Assembly: GCA_964515915.1 (NCBI GenBank)
Contig: CAZEXM010000083.1
Coordinates: forward strand, 1-12,703
Length of the DNA: 12,703 nt
From: JAHOYW01 sp964515915
GTDB lineage: Bacteria > Verrucomicrobiota > Lentisphaeria > Victivallales > Victivallaceae
Reading direction: 5' to 3'
Made by a program: the position numbers and the translations under genes. The notes under the pieces are model-generated. The model was not told where the DNA came from. It did not search any database and saw only the letters and a program-made list of their open reading frames with translations. Positions 1-6,794 of the stretch are shown one piece after another; position 1 is the first letter of the stretch; each line of letters opens with the position of its first letter.

Positions 1-48
1 TTTCAATGTTTGATCGTTCGTTTTTCGCTCAAATTTGAACTGCAAAAC

Positions 49-89
49 TTGAGTGTTTATTAAATATTTTAGTAAAAATAAACTCTCAA
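49..89. repeat. AT-rich inverted repeat
   Basis: Arms TTGAGTGTTTATT (49-61) and AATAAACTCTCAA (77-89) match at 12 of 13 positions around a 15-nt AT-rich loop. There is no adjacent U-tract and no gene reading into it within the window, so it may be a regulator site, a weak terminator for a gene beyond the left edge, or chance in AT-rich DNA. I see no coding sequence in 1-234. Confidence 0.35.
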
Positions 90-152
90 AGCATTAAATT
101 CAAGAAGAAAACTGCGCTTAATACGTATTTTAATAACAAATCTGTCCGTGTT

Positions 153-213
153 GACGGCACCGACAAAAATAAAAAAGATAACGAAACCGACATTCGGGAC
201 GCGGTCAAGCGGC
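153..213 (+). repeat. Truncated copy of the dispersed element found at 7126-7354
   Basis: These 61 bp match the reverse complement of 7291-7351 at 55 of 61 positions with no gaps. The shared part includes the element end (GACGGCACCGACAAAAA) and the block GATAACGAAACCGAC followed by TTCGGGACGCGGTC. Similarity stops at 213, 21 bp before the end of the MtfA-like gene, so only one end of the element is present. In the direction of that gene's transcription the copy contains a hairpin and a T-rich run, and may have become its terminator. Confidence 0.75.
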
Positions 214-226
214 AAGCGAACGTCGG
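165..226 (-). terminator. Probable terminator of the MtfA-like gene, built from repeat sequence
   Basis: On the minus strand, 9 nt after the stop codon, CCGACGTTCG (226-217) can pair with CGAATGTCGG (196-187): ten pairs, one of them G-U, around a 20-nt loop. A T-rich stretch follows (TTTCGTTATC, then TTTTTTATTTTTG, 186-164). The loop is long and the U-tract is interrupted, so the call is tentative. Most of the structure lies inside the repeat copy at 153-213. Confidence 0.45.
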
Positions 227-234
227 CTTCGGGA

Positions 235-1086
235 TTATTCTTGTTTTTTCCGCCAGGAAGCGGGATCGAGCTGATAAAACTCGGCGAAGAGATTATATAA
301 TTTGTGGTGCGCCTTCTGCAAGGCCAGGGGATTACAGAAAAAGCTCTCTGTTGTTACCGCAAAGAACTCTGCGGGATTAGTCGCGCCGTACCAGTCAATT
401 ACATCCCGAACCGCATGTTCAGCTTCTTCGCAAAGCTGTTCGTATTCGCGCTTCATAAGCTCCTGCCATTCAGAATAAATCTCTTTGTCCGGCAAGGGAG
501 GAGTGCCATCGGCAAAACCGTCCAACTGGTCAAGTTGATGAGCGAATTCATGCAGAACGACATTTTGATGACGATGGATATCGCCGGCTTCATTTTCGAT
601 CTGCCGCCAGGAGAGTACCAAATTCCCATGAGTCCAGGATTCGCCTAAACGGGCACTCTCTTTTTTCACCACCATTATTCCGCCCAGGCGTGACTTGGAA
701 TCAGACGCGACGTAGGCATCAGGGTAGACTAAAATTGAGTTCAAACCAGGATAGTAATCAAAGTTTTTATTAAGCAGAAGCATACAGGCAAAAGCGGCAA
801 TCGTTACCTTAATGCGGGCATCGACTTTCAAGTCGCCGCATTCCTCAAACTCTTTTTCATCAAGGAATATCGCGATGCGTTCCTGAAGTTCTTTCTGCAA
901 GTTTCCCGGCAGCAGGGAATACAAAGCGACATTTTTTTCAAGGACTTCCAGGTATTCGGACGGGAATTGTTTCTGCATAAGTCTCTGCCGATGCCGGTGT
1001 TTAAGATACATTCCCAGCACAATTACGCCAATAAGCATTCCACCAACAACAAGCAGTCCAATAATATCAAGCGTCTCAAGCCGCAT
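235..1086 (-). CDS. mtfA: MtfA-like zinc metallopeptidase (M90 family) with N-terminal membrane helix
   Basis: The gene encodes 283 residues from the preferred ATG. The motif HEFAH (residues 179-183) is the HExxH zinc site. Tyr233 and Glu240, in Y-G-A-T-N-P-A-E, keep the spacing of Tyr205 and the third zinc ligand Glu212 of E. coli MtfA. This assigns it to the MtfA (glucose-regulated metallopeptidase) family. E. coli MtfA is a soluble protein of about 265 residues that binds the repressor Mlc and has peptidase activity. This protein differs in having a hydrophobic segment at residues 7-28 followed by a basic stretch (K-H-R-H-R-Q-R), which predicts one membrane anchor with the catalytic domain in the cytoplasm. 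A TTG at 1092 would add two residues but sits only 1 nt from the ribosome binding site. The gene lies 80 bp after the ceramidase-like gene on the same strand and could be read through from it. The family call is firm; the substrate and any Mlc-like partner are unknown. Confidence 0.88.
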   Translation of the reverse strand: MRLETLDIIGLLVVGGMLIGVIVLGMYLKHRHRQRLMQKQFPSEYLEVLEKNVALYSLLPGNLQKELQERIAIFLDEKEFEECGDLKVDARIKVTIAAFACMLLLNKNFDYYPGLNSILVYPDAYVASDSKSRLGGIMVVKKESARLGESWTHGNLVLSWRQIENEAGDIHRHQNVVLHEFAHQLDQLDGFADGTPPLPDKEIYSEWQELMKREYEQLCEEAEHAVRDVIDWYGATNPAEFFAVTTESFFCNPLALQKAHHKLYNLFAEFYQLDPASWRKKQE

Positions 1087-1093
1087 GTTCAAA

Positions 1094-1099
1094 TCCTTT
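1094..1099 (-). promoter_or_regulatory. Ribosome binding site deciding the start of the MtfA-like gene
   Basis: AAAGGA on the minus strand lies 7 nt before ATG (1086-1084) but only 1 nt before the alternative TTG (1092-1090). This favours the ATG start. Confidence 0.6.
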
Positions 1100-1166
1100 T
1101 TTTAATAGAGGCAATTGCAAAAGTCCAGTGCCGGCGCGATTTTTTAATGTTTGGGAAAGCGGATGC

Positions 1167-2492
1167 TTATTTGTTTACAAGTTCATCCCATGCGGTCATT
1201 AAACGCATGAGGGTATCTTCTCCGGGCCCGCCGTCGACAACCGGTAGAATTTCGTAGCCGCCGCGCTCATAACATTCGGGCATACACATATAGCCGCAAC
1301 TCCCCATTCCGTAGGCGGTTATGAAATTATATTTAAACGGGGATTTTTCTTTAACCTTCAAACCCGCCTCGGTAAAAGGTTCTCCAGGGGCTGAAAGGAA
1401 CATTAAATCCTTACCCATTTTGATATTAAGCAGTTTATATGTCCGGGATTTGCCGGAACATTTTTCCTTGAACGCGACAAGTTGTTCGGCAAACATTTTT
1501 GCGACTGGACCGCTGCCGGAGGCAATGCCTTCACTGGTCAAGTCTTCATCCGCTGAGACTTCGCCAATGCGTTCTATTGTAGTTTTTGCCTCTGCCACGC
1601 GTTCATCGCTGATAACCATGTATGGAATAACAAAATCACTTGAATCAACCTGTATTTCATCTACTTCGACAGGTTCCAGGACATTTAATAATCCCACGAC
1701 AATCTCGCCATAAACTTTACCAATACGGCAAGCTTCAGCATAGCAAGTCTGGTCGTTGTCGTTAGTAACATCAAAATGATTGATATTGCCGGAACAGCCG
1801 ACCAGAGTCAATACCGGGACATCGTAACCAAGCGCCGCTCGAACCGTTTTTTCCAGACGCCCGGGCCATTCAGCGGAAACTAAATTACCGCTGACAGTAT
1901 CGTTATGATTACAGATATTAGTTATCAATCCCGCGATTCTGCCATCCTGTTTGATCGCCAGAACAGAGATTTCATCATCAAGCGAGCCTTCAGGACGGTC
2001 AATATCCGGATTAAGTTTGCCGGGATTGGTCAAAACTGTGCCGTTTTTCATCCAGTAGCGACGATTGAACGCGCAAGGGTTGTTATTAACTTTGGCCAAT
2101 TCTATACTTGAGGACTGCAAATTAGCGTAAGCTTCTCCGATAGCGCAGACGGCTTTGTCTTCAAGCTGTGCGAACTGCTCATCATTCAAGCCGCCTTTGT
2201 CGGAACGAAGGTCCGGCCCGGTATGGGTGTGGGTCGCGGCCATAATTAAATTATCCGCAAAATCATAAGCTTTAGCCTTTAGTTTACTTATGACATTGTC
2301 AACCAATTCCAAAGTCGTTCTAGCTAATTCAAATGAAATCAAGCCGCTGACAACAGAATCTTTTTTAAATAATACAACTTTGACGTGAATGTCGTCCAAT
2401 ACTCCGGTATTCGGACGTGGATTAAAATAGCCCGCCAGGGAAACACCCCGTACCGGAGTGATTATTTGTCTACTGATTCCAACTTGCAGCAT
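1167..2492 (-). CDS. Single-domain neutral/alkaline ceramidase-like hydrolase
   Basis: The 441-residue protein matches the N-terminal catalytic domain of neutral/alkaline non-lysosomal ceramidases, zinc amidases that cleave the N-acyl bond of ceramide. Visible family blocks are G-I-S-R-Q-I-I-T-P (5-13), A-T-H-T-H-T-G-P (86-93), C-N-H-N-D (194-198), G-C-S-G-N-I-N (232-238), A-P-G-E-P-F-T-E-A-G (368-377) and G-Y-M-C-M-P-E (400-406). By eye His90, His196, Glu371 and Tyr401 would be the zinc ligands; the His-to-His spacing (106) is close to that of the Pseudomonas enzyme (107). It lacks the C-terminal domain of full-length ceramidases (about 650-700 residues) and has no signal peptide, so it is probably cytoplasmic and perhaps not a true ceramidase. 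The start codon lies 1 bp after the stop of the dehydrogenase gene, and its ribosome binding site (GAGGTG) is inside that gene's last codons, implying translational coupling. A role in hydrolysing an amide or ester of a sugar-like compound is inferred from the neighbours. Confidence 0.82.
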   Translation of the reverse strand: MLQVGISRQIITPVRGVSLAGYFNPRPNTGVLDDIHVKVVLFKKDSVVSGLISFELARTTLELVDNVISKLKAKAYDFADNLIMAATHTHTGPDLRSDKGGLNDEQFAQLEDKAVCAIGEAYANLQSSSIELAKVNNNPCAFNRRYWMKNGTVLTNPGKLNPDIDRPEGSLDDEISVLAIKQDGRIAGLITNICNHNDTVSGNLVSAEWPGRLEKTVRAALGYDVPVLTLVGCSGNINHFDVTNDNDQTCYAEACRIGKVYGEIVVGLLNVLEPVEVDEIQVDSSDFVIPYMVISDERVAEAKTTIERIGEVSADEDLTSEGIASGSGPVAKMFAEQLVAFKEKCSGKSRTYKLLNIKMGKDLMFLSAPGEPFTEAGLKVKEKSPFKYNFITAYGMGSCGYMCMPECYERGGYEILPVVDGGPGEDTLMRLMTAWDELVNK

Positions 2493-2493
2493 T

Positions 2494-3561
2494 TTATTTC
2501 ACCTCTATGATTGAACCGTTATTTTGTGCTGATTTGTGGGCCGCGGCACAAAGTTTCAGATTGTGAACCCCGTCCCCGCCAAGTAATTGAGCGCCTTCCA
2601 GAATGGATTCGGCATGATGAGTGATTACTTTCTGGTAAATGTTCTGTATTTTTGTCGGTTCGAGTGGTTCCTGTGAATCAAATTTGTCCAGTTCCAGACG
2701 AATTTTAAATGGTTCATCAGCATAGCCGGAAAGCTGAAAAAGAGTTCCATATCCGCGCAATACCGCGTCCGAACCGTAAATCTCGTAACCCAAGTTACCC
2801 AAAGTGCCGCCTAAACCGCCGCGGGCTTCACTAAACGCGACTTTTACTGAACCGCTCATACCGTTAGCCATAGTGTATTTTAAATAAGCGCCGTCTTCGG
2901 CTTTTATGTCCATCATTTTTGGCAGGTAAACACCGGCAAGTGAAACAATCGGGCTGTCAAAAATAAATTCAGCCATATACATACAATGACTGGCGACATC
3001 ACCGATTGGACCACCCATTTCATCAATACTGGCACAACGCCAGGTGTTGGCTTCCTCAGGAGTGGAGCCGTAAGAAAATTCCATGTGGAAACAACTGTCA
3101 TTAACAGTTCCAAGTTTGCCGGAAGCAACAGTTTCTTTGGCTAATTCGTTATAGGAATTATAAACCATCATGTGGTCAACGGCTAAACTTGCAGCGGTTT
3201 CTTTCGCGGTTTCGACTAATTTTTCAGCATCCGCGACGCTGGTTGAAATCGGTTTTTCGACGATTACATGTTTGCCCGCCCGCATTGCCGCTTCAGCAAT
3301 TTTCGCATGAGTCAGGTTGTTTGTCGCGACAAATACCGCGTCGATTTCAGAGTCAGCGAGGATATCATCCGTTGAAGCATACCACTTCAGCCCTAAAGCT
3401 TCAGCTGCTTCCTGACGTGCCGGATTCAAATCGGCCGCACCGGTCAGTTCCGCTTTTTCGAGTGCTCCGAAACGTGCAGTATCACAAGCAAAACCTTCTT
3501 TGGCAATGCGATTTTCCGCAATTCCGCCAAAACCAATTATTGCGTATTTTATTTTTTTCAT
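2494..3561 (-). CDS. Gfo/Idh/MocA family NAD(P)-dependent dehydrogenase
   Basis: The protein has 355 residues, typical for the family. An N-terminal Rossmann domain (about 1-125) carries G-F-G-G-I-A (10-15). Next comes E-K-P (102-104) with the conserved Lys103, then the alpha/beta substrate domain with G-G-P-I-G-D-V-A-S-H (183-192), where Asp188 and His192 are the usual catalytic pair. Members oxidise or reduce a hydroxyl of sugars, inositols or sugar acids, and many work with a DegT-type aminotransferase that aminates the keto product. The ribosome binding site TAAGGAGA stands just before the ATG. A hairpin terminator separates this gene from the aminotransferase gene upstream, while the ceramidase-like gene follows after 1 bp. 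The substrate cannot be read from the sequence. The family assignment is secure. Confidence 0.93.
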   Translation of the reverse strand: MKKIKYAIIGFGGIAENRIAKEGFACDTARFGALEKAELTGAADLNPARQEAAEALGLKWYASTDDILADSEIDAVFVATNNLTHAKIAEAAMRAGKHVIVEKPISTSVADAEKLVETAKETAASLAVDHMMVYNSYNELAKETVASGKLGTVNDSCFHMEFSYGSTPEEANTWRCASIDEMGGPIGDVASHCMYMAEFIFDSPIVSLAGVYLPKMMDIKAEDGAYLKYTMANGMSGSVKVAFSEARGGLGGTLGNLGYEIYGSDAVLRGYGTLFQLSGYADEPFKIRLELDKFDSQEPLEPTKIQNIYQKVITHHAESILEGAQLLGGDGVHNLKLCAAAHKSAQNNGSIIEVK

Positions 3562-3587
3562 AATTCTCCTTACAAATTTTTTATTTT

Positions 3588-3625
3588 AAAAACGGCATTT
3601 CCGAGTCTAACCCGGAAACGCCGTT
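3588..3625 (-). terminator. Intrinsic terminator between aminotransferase and dehydrogenase genes
   Basis: On the minus strand AACGGCGTTTCCG (3625-3613) pairs with CGGAAATGCCGTT (3603-3591): 13 pairs, one of them G-U, around a 9-nt loop, ending in TTTTT and a further AT-rich stretch. It begins 27 bp after the aminotransferase stop codon. In the plus direction no U-run follows, so it acts on minus-strand transcription. It would end or attenuate the aminotransferase transcript before the dehydrogenase gene. Confidence 0.8.
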
Positions 3626-3652
3626 AAGTCAAGTCATTATCTTACAGGAAAA

Positions 3653-4912
3653 TTATTTCATGTAAGCTTCAGCGACTTTATTAAAGGCGGCAACACAGGC
3701 TTCCATCTGTTCCACGCTGTAAACAGGATGCGGGAAGAATGACATAGTTCTGTCAGCCAGGTATTGAGCTTTTTTGCAGTCAAATTTAGAATAATCAATT
3801 TCACGTGCGTTAGGATCTTTGAAAGGGTATTTGCGGTTTCCAAAACCATTCTGTTCTACAAAAGCGCGTTCACGATACATTTCCGGCCACAAAACTCCGT
3901 AGCACGGGACGCCTTCAGCCGCGACAGCTTTGCAGAATTCAGTAACCGTGCAGGTCAATTTATCCGCATCCAATACTAAAGGAACCCACCAGAAAGCGTT
4001 TTGCCGATCTTCTGTATCGACCGGAGTGTTCAGAACCAGAGGATGATTTTCCAAGGCGTCGATAATTACCTTGGCATTGCGTTTACGGTTCGCCAGGTTC
4101 CAGTCGTCGAAACGAGCGAGTTCGCAAAGACCGATCTGCGACTGCATTTCAGTCATCCGGAAGTTGAAACCGACGCGTTTATGGATGTACATTAATTTGC
4201 CTTCCATTTCGAGCAGGTTCAAACGTTCTTTTACGTCGTAACCATGATCGCGGAAAGAACGGCATTCCCATGCCAGTTCATCGTCATCAGTTACAAGCAT
4301 TCCGCCTTCACCACCAGTAGTGAAATGTTTGCTCTGGCAGAAACTGAAACAACCGACATCACCGATTGTGCCGGCTTTTTTACCTTTGTAAACACCTCCG
4401 AAACATTGCGCGCAGTCTTCAATTACCTTGAGATTATGTTTTTTTGCGATAGCCAGAACAGGATCAAGATCAGCTACGACTCCGTAAAGATGAACAACAA
4501 TAATAGCTTTAGTGCGTTCATTGATGAGTTCTTCAATCGCCTCGGGGTCAATATTGTGATCATCAGTAACGTCAGCAAAAACCGGTAAAGCACCAGCCTG
4601 TAAAACACAGAATGATGAAGCAATAAAGGAGTAACTCGGACAAATAACTTCGTCACCGGCACCAATGCCCAAAGCGGCAATTGCCGTATGCAGAGCTGCT
4701 GTTCCATTAGTGACGCTGATCGCGTTGCCGCTTCCAAGCCATTCCGCCCATTTTACTTCAAATTCCTGGCCAATCGGCCCGGTCCAGTAGTTTACCTGAC
4801 CCGCACGCAATGGCTCCATCGCTTTTTTAATTGTGCTTTCCTCGAAAGACGGCCACATTGGAAATGAGCCTTCATAAACTTTTGAACCACCATTAATTGC
4901 TAATTCTGACAT
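3653..4912 (-). CDS. DegT/DnrJ/EryC1/StrS family PLP-dependent aminotransferase
   Basis: The 419-residue protein has fold-type I aminotransferase features: N-G-T-A-A-L (69-74, phosphate binding), I-E-D-C-A-Q (164-169) with Asp166 facing the pyridine nitrogen, and S-F-C-Q-S-K-H-F-T-T-G-G-E-G-G (190-204), where Lys195 is the Schiff-base lysine. G-F-N-F-R-M-T-E-M-Q (248-257) is the usual subunit-contact block. The opening L-A-I-N-G-G-S-K and the glutamine before S-K resemble the branch containing scyllo-inosose aminotransferases and 3-amino-5-hydroxybenzoate synthases rather than typical UDP-sugar enzymes; this is a by-eye impression. Members transfer an amino group from Glu or Gln to a keto sugar or keto cyclitol, or run in reverse. 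AAAGGG lies about 7 nt before the ATG. The promoter region upstream holds two palindromes, suggesting tight repression, and a terminator follows the gene. The adjoining dehydrogenase could make its keto substrate. Confidence 0.92.
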   Translation of the reverse strand: MSELAINGGSKVYEGSFPMWPSFEESTIKKAMEPLRAGQVNYWTGPIGQEFEVKWAEWLGSGNAISVTNGTAALHTAIAALGIGAGDEVICPSYSFIASSFCVLQAGALPVFADVTDDHNIDPEAIEELINERTKAIIVVHLYGVVADLDPVLAIAKKHNLKVIEDCAQCFGGVYKGKKAGTIGDVGCFSFCQSKHFTTGGEGGMLVTDDDELAWECRSFRDHGYDVKERLNLLEMEGKLMYIHKRVGFNFRMTEMQSQIGLCELARFDDWNLANRKRNAKVIIDALENHPLVLNTPVDTEDRQNAFWWVPLVLDADKLTCTVTEFCKAVAAEGVPCYGVLWPEMYRERAFVEQNGFGNRKYPFKDPNAREIDYSKFDCKKAQYLADRTMSFFPHPVYSVEQMEACVAAFNKVAEAYMK

Positions 4913-4949
4913 AACAAACCCTTTTGTTAAAAGTAATATTTTAAAAAAC

Positions 4950-4970
4950 TTAATAGAAGTCTTCTATTAA
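4950..4970. promoter_or_regulatory. Perfect 21-bp palindromic operator (downstream site)
   Basis: Arms TTAATAGAAG and CTTCTATTAA are exact reverse complements around a single central T. The site spans roughly +5 to +25 of the predicted aminotransferase transcript, where a bound repressor would block initiation or elongation. The binding protein is not encoded in the window. Confidence 0.75.
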
Positions 4971-4981
4971 CTGTTTCCTTT

Positions 4982-5010
4982 AGATTACTGGAAGTTTTCT
5001 ATTATGTCAA
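4982..5010 (-). promoter_or_regulatory. Promoter of the aminotransferase gene
   Basis: On the minus strand a perfect -35 TTGACA (5010-5005) is followed after exactly 17 nt by TAATCT (4987-4982), which keeps the three most conserved -10 positions. The start of transcription would be near 4975, giving a leader of about 60 nt. The weak -10 and the two overlapping palindromes suit a regulated promoter. Confidence 0.65.
4985..5005. promoter_or_regulatory. Second, imperfect copy of the operator inside the promoter
   Basis: This 21-bp site matches the perfect palindrome at 4950-4970 at 17 of 21 positions; the half AAAACTTCCAG is the more diverged. Centre-to-centre distance is 35 bp. It covers nearly all of the spacer between -35 and -10, so occupancy would exclude RNA polymerase. 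Confidence 0.68.
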
Positions 5011-5040
5011 TGTTTTTTTGGAAAAAAAAGCGTTTTTTTT

Positions 5041-5101
5041 AATTTTATTGTCCCGCCAAGACTCCTTCTTTTCCTTCGTGCCTTTGCGAGACAATAAAAT
5101 T
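5041..5101. repeat. Long stem-loop immediately after serA
   Basis: AATTTTATTGTCCCGC (5041-5056) and GCGAGACAATAAAATT (5086-5101) are complementary at 15 of 16 positions; on the minus strand the odd pair is U-G. The loop is 29 nt. It starts 4 nt after the serA stop codon. No U-tract follows directly, but an A8-CGC-T8 stretch lies 0-19 nt beyond it on the minus strand. It may mark the serA 3' end or be a small dispersed palindromic repeat. Confidence 0.6.
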
Positions 5102-5105
5102 CTCT

Positions 5106-6680
5106 CTAAGCTTCGAAGGAGAATTGGAATGCGTGCCGGGCGTTGACATCTTCTTTAATTTTGTCGATGAGCATGGCGGGTATTTCAATATTGGTTTTGA
5201 TAACCGCTAAAGAATTGCCCGCTTTAAGGTCTTGCGGCGCGCGCAAGTCGAGGATATTAATATTTTTTTCACCGAGAACACTGGCTATTTTACCGATAAC
5301 GCCAGGCTGGTCGCTGTATTCGACGAAAAGATTATGTCCGCTTGGTTCGAGGTAGAGCTTGTCAAAGTTTTGCAGGCGCGAGACCATCAAATTATTTTCA
5401 GTAATGGTTCCGCGCACACTGGCCTGAGCGACGAGTTCATCGCCGGCAAATAAATCAATAGTCATTGATTCGCCGTAATGCTTGTCATCGTCGACGTCGC
5501 GGTTAAGCAACTCAATTCCGCGTGATTTGAGGAAACTTTCCGCATCGGAAGCATCCTGGAAAATATCAAATTCAGCAGAAATTGCCGCGGTAATTGCTGC
5601 GGTCATCCATTTGGCATATTCATTGAGTTCGCCGTAAAAACTTGTTTCAATGCGGGTGGGATGTTTATCTCTGCCCAGGTAACCGCTGGCAATTGAGGCC
5701 AGCACAAAGGCCAGGTGCTGATATGCTTCGTCAAGTCCGTCCGGGATACCTTTGTTGACCACGCAACTGGTGATACCCTGTTCAAAGTAAGCGATGGTTT
5801 GTTCCGCGGCGCGGCTGGCGGCGTTAAAATTAGCTTCTTTAGTGCTGGCCCCGAGATGAGGAAGCATAATATCGGCAAGGTCAGCGACAGCTTTTTCACC
5901 AGCCGCGTCTTTCGGATAGACGTCGTTACAGAAAATCAATTTCTTTTCCGCTTTGACAATGCGCATATCGTCTTCATTGATAATTCCGGCGCGGGCGCAG
6001 TTAATCAGGGTCGCTCCGTCCTTCATCAGACGCAAAAGTCTGCAGTTAATCATGCCGCGTGTTTCGTCATTTTCGGGAATATGCAGGGAGATGTAATCTG
6101 CTTTTTCAAAGATTTTTTCAACAGAGCAAAGTTCAACGCCGATTTTTTCCGCCAAAGCTGGAGAAATCATCGGGTCATATCCCAGGAGCCGCATATCAAA
6201 ACCATTCAGGCGCTTGATCAATAAACGGCCGATATTACCCAGGCCGACAATACCAATGGTTTTGCCGCTGAGCTCGCTTCCCATAAAATTTTTCTTTTCC
6301 CATTTTCCGGCGCGGGTTGAGATGTCGGCGGGAACCAGATGGCGGGCTCCGGCGAGCATAAGCGCGACGACTTCTTCGGCAACGGCGTTGGAGTTGGCGC
6401 CGGGGGTATTCATTACCGCGATATTTTTGCGGCGGGCGTATTTAGTATCGATAGTGTTGTAACCGGCTCCGGCGCGAACCACCAGTTTCAGTTTGGGAAG
6501 CGCGTCGATAATTTCCGCTGTAACTTTTTCGCTGCGGACAATAAGCACTTCAGTATCTTTGTGTTCGGCGGCTAATTCGGCCAGGGAACGTTCAGCGTCC
6601 TGTACAACTTCGTAAGACTTGCCGGTCAATAAATTTGCCGCGACCACATCTAATTTAGTAGGTATTAAAACTTTTTTCAT
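5106..6680 (-). CDS. serA: D-3-phosphoglycerate dehydrogenase with C-terminal ACT domain
   Basis: The enzyme oxidises 3-phosphoglycerate to 3-phosphohydroxypyruvate, the first step of serine synthesis, using NAD. The 524-residue length is that of the long SerA type. In order: substrate-domain segment with V-R-A-G-A-G-Y-N-T-I-D (68-78), NAD-binding G-L-G-N-I-G-R (146-152) with Asp169 ending the second strand, N-C-A-R-A-G (227-232) carrying catalytic Arg230, P-H-L-G-A-S-T (274-280) with catalytic His275, an intervening domain (about 310-445) and a C-terminal ACT domain (about 449-520, with D-Q-P-G-V-I-G at 457-463) that usually binds serine for feedback control. The usual catalytic Glu of the D-V-F-x-x-E-P block appears as Asp258 in D-V-Y-P-K-D-A. 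GGGAG lies 9 nt before the ATG. A weak promoter (TTGTAA, 16 nt, TATTCT; 6742-6715) would give a short leader; a stronger one lies further upstream at 6959-6987. Confidence 0.92.
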   Translation of the reverse strand: MKKVLIPTKLDVVAANLLTGKSYEVVQDAERSLAELAAEHKDTEVLIVRSEKVTAEIIDALPKLKLVVRAGAGYNTIDTKYARRKNIAVMNTPGANSNAVAEEVVALMLAGARHLVPADISTRAGKWEKKNFMGSELSGKTIGIVGLGNIGRLLIKRLNGFDMRLLGYDPMISPALAEKIGVELCSVEKIFEKADYISLHIPENDETRGMINCRLLRLMKDGATLINCARAGIINEDDMRIVKAEKKLIFCNDVYPKDAAGEKAVADLADIMLPHLGASTKEANFNAASRAAEQTIAYFEQGITSCVVNKGIPDGLDEAYQHLAFVLASIASGYLGRDKHPTRIETSFYGELNEYAKWMTAAITAAISAEFDIFQDASDAESFLKSRGIELLNRDVDDDKHYGESMTIDLFAGDELVAQASVRGTITENNLMVSRLQNFDKLYLEPSGHNLFVEYSDQPGVIGKIASVLGEKNINILDLRAPQDLKAGNSLAVIKTNIEIPAMLIDKIKEDVNARHAFQFSFEA

Positions 6681-6794
6681 TTGTATAAACTCCCAGAATA
6701 AGTCTTTTATGTAAAGAATAATATAAAATATCCCGTTTACAAATAAAAGCCAGTAAAAACAGCTTATAACAAATAATAATAGCGGTAAAACGGC

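Noticed and set aside
1110..1145. GC-rich GTGCCGGCGC followed by TTTTTT after the ceramidase-like gene
   Set aside because: The palindrome has no room for a loop, leaving only about three pairs, and the T-run is on the plus strand, where no gene reads toward it.
1321..1713. Plus-strand 130-codon frame inside the ceramidase-like gene
   Set aside because: It is antisense to a clearly conserved protein and has Ser/Thr-rich shadow composition.
5022..5040. A8-GCG-T8 palindrome as a terminator
   Set aside because: A stem of A-U pairs only around a 3-nt GCG loop would be too weak, and no GC-rich stem sits next to the T-run.
5715..6224. Plus-strand 169-codon frame inside serA
   Set aside because: It is antisense to a secure SerA coding region with conserved motifs; a shadow frame.
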